From: a virus | Reading direction: 5' to 3' (one strand) | DNA length: 35,470 nt | IMG/VR virus record: IMGVR_UViG_3300036795_000051 | Location: 1-35,470 of that record | In this document: positions 6,122-13,273 of the stretch, piece by piece | Numbering within the stretch: the stretch's first letter is position 1 | How the letters are laid out: every line of letters starts with the position of its first letter | Translations under genes and position numbers: made by a program | The notes under the pieces: model-generated | What the model saw: the letters and a program-made list of their open reading frames with translations, nothing else | Told to the model about the DNA's origin: nothing | Database searches by the model: none

Positions 6122-6802
6122 ATGATGATGATTGATGACCTGCCCCCGCTGGCGGAGGACGCACCCGTACTGGGCGATTTCTTCTGCTCGGCGGGAGGCG
6201 CGGCGATGGGGTACCGCAGGGCTGGATTCCGGGTGATCGGATTCGACATCAACCCGCAACCGCGCTACCCGTTCGAGTTCCACCAGGGCGACGCGTTCGA
6301 GCTGTTTGAGACGTGGCTGCCCCGGCTGGACGCGGTGCACGCCAGCCCGCCGTGCCAGGACTGGTCCCGGATGGCGCTTATCACGGGCGGAAACGGGACG
6401 GCCTGGATGCTGGGCGAAACTCTGCGCGTACTGCGGCGCCAGCCGCTTCCGTGGGTGGTGGAGAACGTGGAGGGTGCGCCGCTGGACGGCATCACACTAT
6501 GCGGAACGTCGTTCGGTCTCAAAGTGAAACGGCATAGGCTGTTTGAGTCGCCGGTCACCATGACCGCCCCTAGGTGCGGAAGCCATGCCGGCGAGATGTA
6601 CTCCCCCGCCGGGCACGGCGATCCGAACTGGCGTAACCGCGACCAGAACCCCCACCTTCGTGGGGCGGGCTACACCCAGCGATGCCGTGAGGCGATGGGC
6701 ATCGATTGGATGAACAGGGACCAACTGGCGCAGGCTATTCCGCCCGCGTACACCCATCACATCGGCGAACAGCTGATCAAAGGAATCCGCAATGGACGGT
6801 GA
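6122..6802 (+). CDS. C5-cytosine DNA methyltransferase
   Basis: 226 residues. Motif I (GDFFCSAGGAAMGY, 18-31) binds S-adenosylmethionine. Motif IV SPPCQDWS contains the catalytic Cys78. Motif VI ENVEGA follows at 114-119, and GTSFGLKVKRHRLFES (128-143) matches motif VIII with its RHR. The protein is short for the family, so the target-recognition region must be small, as in other small phage enzymes. Expected role: methylating cytosines in phage DNA, probably to evade host restriction. No partner endonuclease is visible. Three consecutive ATG codons at 6122-6130 leave the exact start open. Confidence 0.9.
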   Translation: MMMIDDLPPLAEDAPVLGDFFCSAGGAAMGYRRAGFRVIGFDINPQPRYPFEFHQGDAFELFETWLPRLDAVHASPPCQDWSRMALITGGNGTAWMLGETLRVLRRQPLPWVVENVEGAPLDGITLCGTSFGLKVKRHRLFESPVTMTAPRCGSHAGEMYSPAGHGDPNWRNRDQNPHLRGAGYTQRCREAMGIDWMNRDQLAQAIPPAYTHHIGEQLIKGIRNGR

Positions 6803-7010
6803 ATCCGACAGAGCCGTGTTCGTCCTGCGCGCTGCGCTGGAGCACTTCGAGTACGGGCGCAAGCTCATCCACGATCTGATCAACTCCTATGGCGACACGG
6901 CGTCGGTGGGCGCGATCGCAGCAGAGCAGGCGATCGAAATGGACTTGCGGCACGCGGTCACCGACACCGCGGTGTTCGCCCGGAACCTCCCGAAAGGTGC
7001 GGTGACATGA
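6792..7010 (+). CDS. Small helical protein, unknown
   Basis: 72 residues, ATG inside the last codons of the methyltransferase gene (11-base overlap). Mostly alpha-helical by composition (FVLRAALEHFEYGRKLIHDLINSYG), acidic, no cysteines and no membrane segment. No family recognised. Its stop overlaps the WhiB-like gene start by ATGA, so the two are probably co-translated. Confidence 0.7.
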   Translation: MDGESDRAVFVLRAALEHFEYGRKLIHDLINSYGDTASVGAIAAEQAIEMDLRHAVTDTAVFARNLPKGAVT

Positions 7011-7315
7011 CCTGGCGTGACCTGGCGGAGTGTGCCTACGCCGACCCGGAACTGTTCGAGCCGCTCACCCAGCTGGAAGCACTCACCGTCACGCACCGGG
7101 GTGCCCGGTCGGTGGACCGGATCGCGATCGCGCTGTCCTACTGCGCCGTCTGCCCGGTGGTGGTGCAGTGCCGGCGGGACGGACTGGGCTCGGTGGACTA
7201 TCCGCGCGAAGGGGTCTACGGCGGGGAGTGCGTGTCCGCCAAGCAGGCCCAGGTTCGCTACGTCGCGGCCCGCGCGTCCGCCGGGCTCACCGGGCGCAGG
7301 GTGAGCGCGGCATGA
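7007..7315 (+). CDS. WhiB-like iron-sulfur transcription factor
   Basis: 102 residues. The four cluster cysteines are Cys9, Cys46, Cys49 and Cys55 (C-x36-C-x2-C-x5-C), with WRDLAEC-x4-DPELF at the N-terminus and GVYGG (69-73) in place of the usual GVWGG turn, followed by a basic tail (TGRRVS). This is the Wbl family, restricted to actinobacteria and their phages, and fixes the host phylum. Known phage members such as WhiB of mycobacteriophage TM4 interfere with host WhiB2 and affect septation and superinfection. A similar role here is inference. Start by ATGA overlap. Confidence 0.88.
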   Translation: MTWRDLAECAYADPELFEPLTQLEALTVTHRGARSVDRIAIALSYCAVCPVVVQCRRDGLGSVDYPREGVYGGECVSAKQAQVRYVAARASAGLTGRRVSAA

Positions 7316-7542
7316 AATACCAGGAGCACCAGGAGAACCGGGACGGTCGGATCCGGGCGGCGCAGGCGGAGGAAGCCGCGTGGCAGGAGATCCAGCGATT
7401 CAACAACAACCGCCAGGCCGCCGGTGACTACCAGCGCTGCCAGGACGCGGAGGGCTACGACGCGGCCCGGATCGCCCGTGATGGACCGAATGCCATGCCA
7501 GACTGGATGCGGATCTCACTGCCGCGGGAACGGAGGACATGA
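7312..7542 (+). CDS. Small charged helical protein, unknown
   Basis: 76 residues, ATGA overlap with the WhiB-like gene and again with the lysin gene downstream. Rich in Glu, Gln, Arg and Asp (KYQEHQENRDGRIRAAQAEE), probably one long helix followed by a short C-terminal segment (MPDWMRISLP). No family recognised. The unbroken chain of start/stop overlaps from 6792 to 7542 argues that it is a real translated gene. Confidence 0.7.
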   Translation: MKYQEHQENRDGRIRAAQAEEAAWQEIQRFNNNRQAAGDYQRCQDAEGYDAARIARDGPNAMPDWMRISLPRERRT

Positions 7543-8417
7543 TGACAGAAATCTGGGCGGACTACTCGGGTGGACGCCCATCCGGCGCGGCGCTGCGCGC
7601 GGCAGGGTTCACCGGAGTGATCCGGTACATCGGCGGGGGCAGCGCGGGCAAGCGCCTCACGGTGGCGGAGGCGCACGATCTGATCGGCGCCGGCGTCCAG
7701 GTGCGGTGCGTGTTCGAGATCGGCACCACGGACGCCAGCGGTGGTTACCAGGCGGGCGTGAACAACGCCACCGCCGCACGTAGTGACCCTGCCTACGCCG
7801 CGCTGCCCGCCGGGACGATCATCTACGCGGCGAACGACCGCAACGAATCCAGCGCCGCCAGCGTCGCCTACGCGCAAGGGTTCGCGGACACGCTCGGCGC
7901 CACGCGTACCGGCGTCTACGGCTTCGGCGTCTATCTCAACGCCTGCCGCTCACTGAGCTCGGTGGGGCTGGTGAGCTACTGGCAGGCAGGCCCGGCGCCG
8001 TCGCGCACCGGCACCGATGACCTGGTGGAGTTCTGGCAGCGCCAGGGCACCGCGGGATCGGCGAAGGACGGCCCCGCCTCCCCCACCACGACGGTGGTCG
8101 GTGGCGTGGTTGTCGACATCAACAACCGAGTCAACCCAGCGAAAGGGACAGTGATCGAGATGGAACTGACCGACCAGGTACCCGTGCCGAATCTGGACAC
8201 CAACGGCAACTACGCCGGGGATGGCGCGCCCGCCGCAGTGTCCGACCTGCTGCGCTTCTCTGACGCGTCGGTGCGCTGGCTGATTGAAAAGTGGGTGCCA
8301 GCGGTGAACAGTGCGCTGGCCGCGATCGCCGCGTCGGTGACCGCGTTGCAGACCGCACAGGCGGGCACGGTCAAGCCGGGCCCCTACTACCTGACCGACA
8401 CCCCGCCCGCGAACTAA
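7539..8417 (+). CDS. DUF1906 (Rv2525c-type) glycoside-hydrolase-like lysin
   Basis: 292 residues. Residues 3-200 follow the DUF1906 pattern of a TIM-barrel: IWADYSGGRPSGAALRAAGF with the early acidic residue, GVIRYIGGG, QVRCVFEIG, GTIIYAANDRN, GVYGFGVYLN, then YWQAG and VEFWQRQG strands. In actinophages this domain is found in endolysins and cell-wall-active proteins. Residues 205-292 are a separate segment (MELTDQVPVPNLDTNG onward) joined by a short linker. It has an in-frame ATG at 8160 with a purine-rich stretch upstream, so a shorter C-terminal product may also be made. The holin-like genes lie on the other strand, near 12.5-13.3 kb. Coding sense appears to continue in the +1 frame after the stop. 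Confidence 0.75.
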   Translation: MMTEIWADYSGGRPSGAALRAAGFTGVIRYIGGGSAGKRLTVAEAHDLIGAGVQVRCVFEIGTTDASGGYQAGVNNATAARSDPAYAALPAGTIIYAANDRNESSAASVAYAQGFADTLGATRTGVYGFGVYLNACRSLSSVGLVSYWQAGPAPSRTGTDDLVEFWQRQGTAGSAKDGPASPTTTVVGGVVVDINNRVNPAKGTVIEMELTDQVPVPNLDTNGNYAGDGAPAAVSDLLRFSDASVRWLIEKWVPAVNSALAAIAASVTALQTAQAGTVKPGPYYLTDTPPAN

Positions 8418-8490
8418 GAAACAGCTTCGAGCACTGCTGGAGCAGACCGAAGTGCTCCGCCAGATCGCCGAAGGAAGGCGCGAAAACTAA
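8416..8490 (+). other. Coding-like +1 extension after the lysin stop
   Basis: After the lysin TAA (8415-8417), the frame shifted by +1 reads KKQLRALLEQTEVLRQIAEG and a few more residues up to TAA 8488-8490. That is a plausible amphipathic charged helix and it ends three bases before the next promoter. No ATG or GTG with a ribosome site starts it. It may be a former or alternative C-terminus of the lysin, reached by a one-base indel or by frameshifting at the stop codon. Confidence 0.35.
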
Positions 8491-8493
8491 CCC

Positions 8494-8522
8494 TTGGCAA
8501 CTTGTGGCAAGGCGGCTACACT
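8494..8522 (+). promoter_or_regulatory. Leaderless promoter with shared operator motif, inverted (copy 4)
   Basis: TTGGCA (8494-8499), 17-base spacer, TACACT (8517-8522) and an ATG six bases later at 8529. TTGGCAACTTGTGGCAA is the exact reverse complement of the motif at 5956, so the operator is read in the opposite orientation while the promoter still points right. The motif is a partial palindrome (TTGnCA-N5-TGnCAA), which explains how either orientation can serve. Confidence 0.7.
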
Positions 8523-8528
8523 GGTCCT

Positions 8529-8669
8529 ATGACCGAGAGCGCCGCCACCGAAGCCAAGATCGAAGCCGCGCGGGCCCGCTGGGACGCCGAGTGCGCCACC
8601 CAGGCCAGGGCCCGCGCGGCAGAGGTGGCCCGCGACCGCTGGTCGGCCCACTACCCCGAAACGGATTGA
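8529..8669 (+). CDS. Small helical protein from a leaderless message
   Basis: 46 residues, ATG 8529, stop 8667-8669. Alternating Ala/Arg/Glu (EAKIEAARARWDAEC) gives a strongly helical, possibly coiled-coil peptide with two Trp and one Cys. There is no ribosome site, but the ATG sits where transcription from the promoter at 8494 should begin. One base separates its stop from the ATG of the membrane-anchored gene that follows. Function unknown. Confidence 0.65.
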   Translation: MTESAATEAKIEAARARWDAECATQARARAAEVARDRWSAHYPETD

Positions 8670-8670
8670 C

Positions 8671-9099
8671 ATGCCTGTCCGCCTGCGTATCCCGCTGCCC
8701 GGCCCGTTCGTCTACGTGCCCCGGCGCCGTCACCGCCGGGTTCGGCCCCCAGCCTCGATGGGGGCGGCCTTCGTCGGTTTCGCCGTGTTCGTGGTGCTGG
8801 TCATCGTCACCATCGTGTCGCTGGTGACCGGCTCCAATCCCACCGGCGCCCCGGTTGCCCCGGCACCGGCTTCGCCGGTGGCGCTGGCCACCGACCCCGG
8901 GCAGGCGCTCTACGCCTACCTCCACGCACACGGCGCCACCATGCCGCCAAGCTGGGCGCAGGTGGTGGACGACCGGCACGCGTCAGCCTGCGCGGAATAC
9001 GCGGCGAACTACACCGACTACGCGCCCGGCTACGTGGACGAATTCGGTGTGGACGCCGCACTCGCGCACGCCGCCGTCAGCGCCACCGGGTTCTGCTGA
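8671..9099 (+). CDS. Membrane-anchored extracytoplasmic protein, DUF732-like
   Basis: 142 residues: a basic N-terminus (PRRRHRRVRPP), one membrane segment (about 31-53, AAFVGFAVFVVLVIVTIVSL), a Pro/Ala/Thr linker, then a small domain (75-142) with two cysteines (107 and 142) that could form a disulfide outside the cell. The pattern ALYAYLHAHGATMP...A.C..Y recalls the DUF732 domain of mycobacterial secreted proteins. Positive-inside topology places the small domain outside. It could act at the cell envelope (lysis or superinfection control); a tail role is less likely. Confidence 0.65.
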   Translation: MPVRLRIPLPGPFVYVPRRRHRRVRPPASMGAAFVGFAVFVVLVIVTIVSLVTGSNPTGAPVAPAPASPVALATDPGQALYAYLHAHGATMPPSWAQVVDDRHASACAEYAANYTDYAPGYVDEFGVDAALAHAAVSATGFC

Positions 9100-9746
9100 T
9101 GGTTGCCACCCCGCAAGACCCGCACATCCTGGCGCGCATCGCCCGCCTGGAAGCGACGGTCAAGAACATGTCGCAAAAAGGCCTGACGGCCGCGTCGGTG
9201 GGTGAGGTGATCCTGCCGCCCGGCGGCGCGATCAAGGACACCCGGGGGACCGTACTGTTCCAGTCCGACCCGCTGGGCGGCATGGCGTACCCGTGGTATT
9301 CGGTGCCGTTGCTTCAGACGTTCATCGGCCCGACCGGACCAAGCTCTACGGCATCGTGGCCAAGCGGCGACTCCCAGGGCTTCCAGCAAATGGCCACCAA
9401 CGCACCGGGCCTCGGTGGGACAATAGGCGTGCCTTGGTTCGCGGGGTTTCTACCCTACGTCAGCCACCCGCGCATTCAGCTTCAAACATTCTCCTATCCC
9501 GCGACAAGTGGCGGCACCGCGACGTGGGAGATCGGGATCTCAACCAACGGATTTTCCAGTCCCGTCCAGGTGGGGACGTTCGTATCCAGCAATTTCTCAG
9601 GGCAATTCGATACCACCGTGTGTGATCTGACCCCCTGGTTGGGGTTGACCGGCATCGGCCTTTCCCTGATCTTGAAATCCTTTACCGGCGGTAATGGACT
9701 GGTGCTCATGCAGCCATACGGCTGCTTTCTCCGAGGGAGTGTGTAA
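9099..9746 (+). CDS. Putative tail-associated or fibre-like protein
   Basis: 215 residues, start overlapping the previous TGA by one base. A short N-terminal helix (HILARIARLEATVKNMSQKG) of the kind that trimerises minor tail proteins is followed by a Gly/Ser/Thr/Phe-rich all-beta region (TATWEIGISTNGFSSPV, GLSLILKSFTGGNGLVLM). That layout suits a small fibre or surface protein, but it is far from the main tail operon and on the opposite strand. No family match can be asserted. Confidence 0.5.
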   Translation: MVATPQDPHILARIARLEATVKNMSQKGLTAASVGEVILPPGGAIKDTRGTVLFQSDPLGGMAYPWYSVPLLQTFIGPTGPSSTASWPSGDSQGFQQMATNAPGLGGTIGVPWFAGFLPYVSHPRIQLQTFSYPATSGGTATWEIGISTNGFSSPVQVGTFVSSNFSGQFDTTVCDLTPWLGLTGIGLSLILKSFTGGNGLVLMQPYGCFLRGSV

Positions 9747-10066
9747 TGACTGTTTTTTACATGACAAACAGGCCCGACGGAATCCCCGCGTACCAGTGGA
9801 CGGGGGACAACCTCGCCGAGCTGGAAGCGTGGGCAGGCGATTCCGCAACAGTCACAGCCAATGACGACGGGACGTTGACCTTCGCCACCTCAAGCCCTTT
9901 CGGAGGAGATTCCGTCACCGTGCCGGTTAGCGGCTACGTGTCCGGCACCCCCGGATCCCATGGCTGGCTCCCGGACGTCTACGCCACCAATCCAACTTCA
10001 GGGTCGGACGCGCTGTACCAGATCGTGACTCCCGGGCAGACCTACACCCTCACTGACCCGTCATGA
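9746..10066 (+). CDS. Small beta-rich protein, unknown
   Basis: 106 residues, start on a TAATG overlap. Contains DGIPAYQWTGDNLAELEAWAG followed by short strands (TVTANDDGTLTFATS, SVTVPVSGYVSG) and a Gly/Ser/Thr-rich end. Such small beta proteins often accompany phage tail appendage genes. The glycosyltransferase genes follow directly (stop and start overlap), so it and the preceding protein are possible glycosylation targets. That is inference from order only. Confidence 0.6.
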   Translation: MTVFYMTNRPDGIPAYQWTGDNLAELEAWAGDSATVTANDDGTLTFATSSPFGGDSVTVPVSGYVSGTPGSHGWLPDVYATNPTSGSDALYQIVTPGQTYTLTDPS

Positions 10067-11073
10067 CCAGGATCCACTTCTGGACTGCGGACGAAGGCGG
10101 GTGCGCGTACTACCGCGCGAAGCAGCCCGGCGTGGTCCTGGCGGAACAAGGCCATGACGTGACGGTCGGCCAGGCGCTGCCTGCCGAGAACATGCGGGAC
10201 GGGGTGGTGGTGGGCGCGCGCGTGCACCTGCCGGGCCCGCTGTCGTTGTGGCGAGGCATGTCGGAGTCGGACGCGGTGACCACCGTGTTCGAAGTGGATG
10301 ATGACCTGTGGCACATGCCGCCGGACAACCCGGCGCACTGGTGGTACGGGCGACCGGAGATCGCGACGGTGCTCGCCGAGTCGATCGGTGTGGCGAACCG
10401 GGTGGTGGTGTCCACCGCCCCGCTGTCCCGGGTGGTCGCCGAGTTCACCGACGCACCGATCACCGTGGTGCCCAACTTCATCCCCGCCTGGACGCTGCGT
10501 TCGGACAACTACCTACGCCAAGGCGACACCACGAACTTGCACCTGGGCTGGGGCGGATCGCGGCACCACGTCGATGACTGGAGCGACGGCTGGGTGCGGG
10601 CGCTCAACCGGTGGATGACCGCGCCGGTCAACGCCGGTCATGAGGACACGCTCAGCGTGTTCGGCGGGAAAGCCTACGGGCTGGAGAGCGCGATCGTCAC
10701 CGGCTGGATCGACAACACCGAGGACTATCTTCGCTCCCTGAATTTCGACGTGTCGGTGATCCCGCTGGCGCGCACCACGTTCAACGAGTCCAAGAGCTGG
10801 ATCAAGGCACTGGAATGCATGGCGCTGGGCATCGTGCCGATCGCCGCCGATGTCGGCCCATATGCCAGCTTCGTCCGGCACGGCGTGGACGGCATCCTGC
10901 TGGGCGACCCGGTGCACCTGCCGACCGTGCTGCGCAGGTTGCGTGACCCGGAGGTCCGTCTGCAACTGGTGGCGGGCGGGATCCAGACCGCGCGGCGCAA
11001 CACGATCGAAGGCAACATCGGGCTGTGGCAGGCCGCGCTCGGATTGGACGTGCCCTCATGCGCTACCGCCTGA
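10063..11073 (+). CDS. GT-B glycosyltransferase (GT4-like)
   Basis: 336 residues. The N-terminal half opens with MTRIHFWTADEGGCAYYRAK, a nucleotide-fold start with a Gly-rich turn. The C-terminal half carries FNESKSWIKALECMALGIVPIAADVGPY, the conserved Glu-containing donor-sugar site of GT4/group 1 transferases, with HGVDGILLGDP after it. Expected reaction: transfer of a sugar from a nucleotide sugar to a virion protein, cell-wall glycan or lipid. It overlaps the next glycosyltransferase gene, so two sequential sugars are likely. Confidence 0.85.
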   Translation: MTRIHFWTADEGGCAYYRAKQPGVVLAEQGHDVTVGQALPAENMRDGVVVGARVHLPGPLSLWRGMSESDAVTTVFEVDDDLWHMPPDNPAHWWYGRPEIATVLAESIGVANRVVVSTAPLSRVVAEFTDAPITVVPNFIPAWTLRSDNYLRQGDTTNLHLGWGGSRHHVDDWSDGWVRALNRWMTAPVNAGHEDTLSVFGGKAYGLESAIVTGWIDNTEDYLRSLNFDVSVIPLARTTFNESKSWIKALECMALGIVPIAADVGPYASFVRHGVDGILLGDPVHLPTVLRRLRDPEVRLQLVAGGIQTARRNTIEGNIGLWQAALGLDVPSCATA

Positions 11074-11672
11074 ATCCGGCCAGCGACATCACGGTGGTGA
11101 TCGCGCACATTCCCACCCGGGAGAAACAGTTGAAGCGGGCGCTGCGTTCGGTGGACCAGCAGACCTACCAGCCGCGCGAGATCATCGTGGTGACCGACAA
11201 GGAACACGCCGGCGCCGCGGTCACCAAGAACGCCGGTATCGGCCTAGCGGAGGCCGAGTGGGTCGCCATGCTGGACGACGACGACGCGATGCTGCCCTAT
11301 CACCTGCAAGAGCTGCGCGAAGCGGTGCGGGACCACGACGCGGACGTGGCGTACTCGGTGCCGTTGATTCCGCAGAACCCCCGGTTCGTGTCGCTGGAGC
11401 CGATGTACTTCCGGCCGTTCGACGCGGCCACGCTGCGCGCACGCAGCTATATCCAGACCACCAGCCTGGCGCGCACGGCGCTGCTCACCAAGGCGGGCGG
11501 GTTCGGCGCCCCGGCGGGCTGCGACTACGACGACTGGGGCTGCTGGCTGCGGATGCTGGACGCGGGCGCGCGGTTCGTGCACGTGCCCCGCCAGACGTTC
11601 ATCTGGAACCACACCGGGCCGGGCCGTCCCGGCAAGCCCGGCAACACGAGTGGACGAGGAGACCGCTGGTGA
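11058..11672 (+). CDS. Family 2 (GT-A) glycosyltransferase
   Basis: 204 residues from ATG 11058, overlapping the previous gene by 16 bases. The GT-A signature is clear: DITVVIAHIPTREKQLKRAL, SVDQQTYQPREIIVVTD, TKNAGIGLAEAEWVAMLDDDD (the Asp cluster at 73-76 holds the metal and nucleotide sugar), and YDDWGCWLRMLDAG in the acceptor region. No membrane segment, so it acts in the cytoplasm. It probably works with the GT4-like enzyme on the same acceptor. Some actinobacteriophages are known to glycosylate virion proteins, a reasonable but unproven role here. Confidence 0.87.
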   Translation: MRYRLNPASDITVVIAHIPTREKQLKRALRSVDQQTYQPREIIVVTDKEHAGAAVTKNAGIGLAEAEWVAMLDDDDAMLPYHLQELREAVRDHDADVAYSVPLIPQNPRFVSLEPMYFRPFDAATLRARSYIQTTSLARTALLTKAGGFGAPAGCDYDDWGCWLRMLDAGARFVHVPRQTFIWNHTGPGRPGKPGNTSGRGDRW

Positions 11673-12145
11673 AACTTTTCACAAGGCTGGCACTGGCTGG
11701 TGTGGCCACGGCGACGATCGTGGCGGGGTTGAGCGCGTGCGGTGGCCTACCGGTCAACACGAACGTGATTCCGGGATCAGCCCCTACGACAGCGGTGGTC
11801 GCCACGGAAAGCCTGGCCCAGCAAGAACAGGACTGGTTGGGTAGTTGTGGCGATGACATGCTGACTGCCTGGGGCACGGCAGACACGGATTTGGATCTCA
11901 GCGTTTTCGCACCCGGCAGCTCTGATGGGGCGGTGTGGACCAACTGCATCTCTTCCAACCCCGACAGCGAAATGAAGGGGGACCTCCAAAGTGCTCTGGC
12001 TGCCAACGTGGCACTCGCGTCCGATTACCAGGAGGGCGACTACGCAGCAGTGGTCGAAGAAGCCGGATCCGCCAAGGCGTACATCCAGGAGGCCACAAAC
12101 AGGGCCAATCAAATCAAGGCAGGAGGTGACGGCAATGGTGGGTGA
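11669..12145 (+). CDS. Phage-encoded lipoprotein
   Basis: 158 residues from GTG 11669 (GTGA overlap). Classic lipoprotein signal: basic start (VKLFTR), hydrophobic core (LALAGVATATIVAG) and lipobox LSAC with Cys24 as the modified residue. The mature part has further cysteines (in LGSCGDDM and TNCISSN) and a helical C-terminus (KAYIQEATNRANQIKAGG). It would be anchored outside the membrane. As the last gene of the rightward operon, after two glycosyltransferases, it fits the position of late-loaded cargo genes. Superinfection exclusion by blocking DNA entry is a known task of phage lipoproteins, but nothing in the sequence proves it. Confidence 0.75.
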   Translation: MKLFTRLALAGVATATIVAGLSACGGLPVNTNVIPGSAPTTAVVATESLAQQEQDWLGSCGDDMLTAWGTADTDLDLSVFAPGSSDGAVWTNCISSNPDSEMKGDLQSALAANVALASDYQEGDYAAVVEEAGSAKAYIQEATNRANQIKAGGDGNGG

Positions 12146-12194
12146 TACCTCGTGGAGAGGCTCGCGCGAAGGCTGACCGGGCAACCAGCACAGA

Positions 12195-12225
12195 GAAGGC
12201 CCGACCGTATCCCGGCCGGGCCTTC
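12195..12225. terminator. Bidirectional terminator between convergent operons
   Basis: GAAGGCCCG (12195-12203) pairs with CGGGCCTTC (12217-12225): nine perfect pairs, continuing inward after one mismatch, with a 13-base loop. It sits between the last rightward gene (ends 12145) and the last leftward gene (ends 12241), where both transcripts should stop. Confidence 0.75.
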
Positions 12226-12240
12226 GTCCTCCTGTCCGGC

Positions 12241-12513
12241 TTAGCCCGCGACCGGGTTGGCGCCCTGGTCCGGGACACCGATGCCGCCGGTGGCCTGGCT
12301 CGCGTCACCGAGCACCTGGGCCGCACCGGCGGCGGCCTTCGCCGCGTCCGCCTTGGCGTCGTCAGCCGCCTGCTGGGCCAGCTGGGCAACCTGGGCCTTG
12401 CCGTCGTCTAGCACGGCCTTGGCGGCCTTCTCGGCGTCCGGGGCGACGTGTTCCCGAATCGCGGCCCACAGGTCTTCCGCCCACTTCTCGACTTCCTGGA
12501 CAATATTCATCAT
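12241..12513 (-). CDS. Ala-rich helical protein of the holin cluster
   Basis: 90 residues, start overlapping the upstream TGA (ATGATGA). N-terminal amphipathic helix (MMNIVQEVEKWAEDLWAAI) followed by a long Ala/Asp/Lys/Gln helix (VAQLAQQAADDAKADAAKAA) and a Gly-rich tail. No membrane segment. It is the last gene of the leftward operon, behind three small membrane-type genes. Its role is unknown; an accessory to lysis or a late scaffold-like helix are both possible. Confidence 0.65.
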   Translation of the reverse strand: MMNIVQEVEKWAEDLWAAIREHVAPDAEKAAKAVLDDGKAQVAQLAQQAADDAKADAAKAAAGAAQVLGDASQATGGIGVPDQGANPVAG

Positions 12514-12836
12514 TCGGACCTTTCGATTCGGTGATTCTTGGTGGCGGTCTGCAACCGCCGTTGCAACCGGCGTTCCCGCAGGAACGCGATATCCAGCGCG
12601 GCCAGCGCCACGACGACCAGCCCGAGCTGCACGATGCCCGCCCAGGGCCCCCAGGAGAACACGCGGCGCAGGATCGCCACGCCGACGATGACTTCGATCG
12701 ACCCGGCCAGGGTGACCAGCGCGCGGCCCACCCGGGATTCATACCAGGCATTACCCCAGGTGTAGGCCCATTGCAACAGCAGCGCCAGCACCAGGCAGAG
12801 ACCCTCCGCACCGTAGGTGATCGCGGTGCTATTCAT
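12510..12836 (-). CDS. Three-segment membrane protein, probable holin
   Basis: 108 residues with three hydrophobic segments (about 9-26 AEGLCLVLALLLQWAYTW, 38-56, and 64-86 PWAGIVQLGLVVVALAALDIAF) and a highly basic tail (RERRLQRRLQTATKNHR). Three membrane spans plus a charged cytoplasmic end is a class I holin layout. Its neighbours are small membrane or helical proteins at the end of the late operon. The lysin candidate is on the other strand. Start chosen as the ATG overlapping the upstream stop. Confidence 0.6.
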   Translation of the reverse strand: MNSTAITYGAEGLCLVLALLLQWAYTWGNAWYESRVGRALVTLAGSIEVIVGVAILRRVFSWGPWAGIVQLGLVVVALAALDIAFLRERRLQRRLQTATKNHRIERSE

Positions 12837-13033
12837 GCGTGCCTCCGTTGAAACGTGGCCAAGACAGCCTTCTCGAAGCCATTCTTGCGCAGCACCTCTT
12901 GCAGTGGAGCGGACCGTTGCTCGATCTCGGCACGGAACTCTTCCGCGTGCGCGGCGCGTTCTTTGCTGCCCTCGAGGGCTTCCCGCACGTCGGGGGACAC
13001 CACGTGCCGGCGGATCCACTTCGGTAGCACCAT
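12833..13033 (-). CDS. Small helical protein in the lysis cluster
   Basis: 66 residues (MVLPKWIRRHVVSPDVREAL...). Charged helix with many Arg/Glu, no membrane span. The stop overlaps the holin-like start by ATGA. Similar small helical proteins adjoin holins in actinophages, but I cannot assign a function. Confidence 0.6.
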   Translation of the reverse strand: MVLPKWIRRHVVSPDVREALEGSKERAAHAEEFRAEIEQRSAPLQEVLRKNGFEKAVLATFQRRHA

Positions 13034-13036
13034 GCC

Positions 13037-13261
13037 TCACACCCCCGGGGGTGGTGGTAGTTTGCCGACCGCCTTGGCGAATTCCGCACCGATGATGGTG
13101 CCGAGCTTGGTCATATCTTCCGCCTTGGCGTACGCGTCCGATCTGTCCTTCTCGCGCTCGTAGCTGGTCTTCCAGCCCTGGGCGTCCGCTCTCGTCTTGA
13201 AAGCGTAGCCGAGCGCGGCAATCATCACGGAGATTGCCCCGCTCAGCGCTACCTCAATCAT
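13037..13261 (-). CDS. Small single-span membrane protein, holin or spanin-like
   Basis: 74 residues: an N-terminal membrane helix (about 4-20, VALSGAISVMIAALGYA), then a charged segment that should coil (SYEREKDRSDAYAKAEDMTK), then a Pro-rich end (LPPPPGV). Possible second holin or antiholin. No catalytic features. It follows the minor tail gene after 12 bases. Confidence 0.6.
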   Translation of the reverse strand: MIEVALSGAISVMIAALGYAFKTRADAQGWKTSYEREKDRSDAYAKAEDMTKLGTIIGAEFAKAVGKLPPPPGV

Positions 13262-13273
13262 GCCGGTGGCCCC

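Noticed and set aside
12135-12176. 13-codon frame MVGDTSWRGSREG before the terminator
   Set aside because: Too short and without independent support; part of the lipoprotein 3' region.
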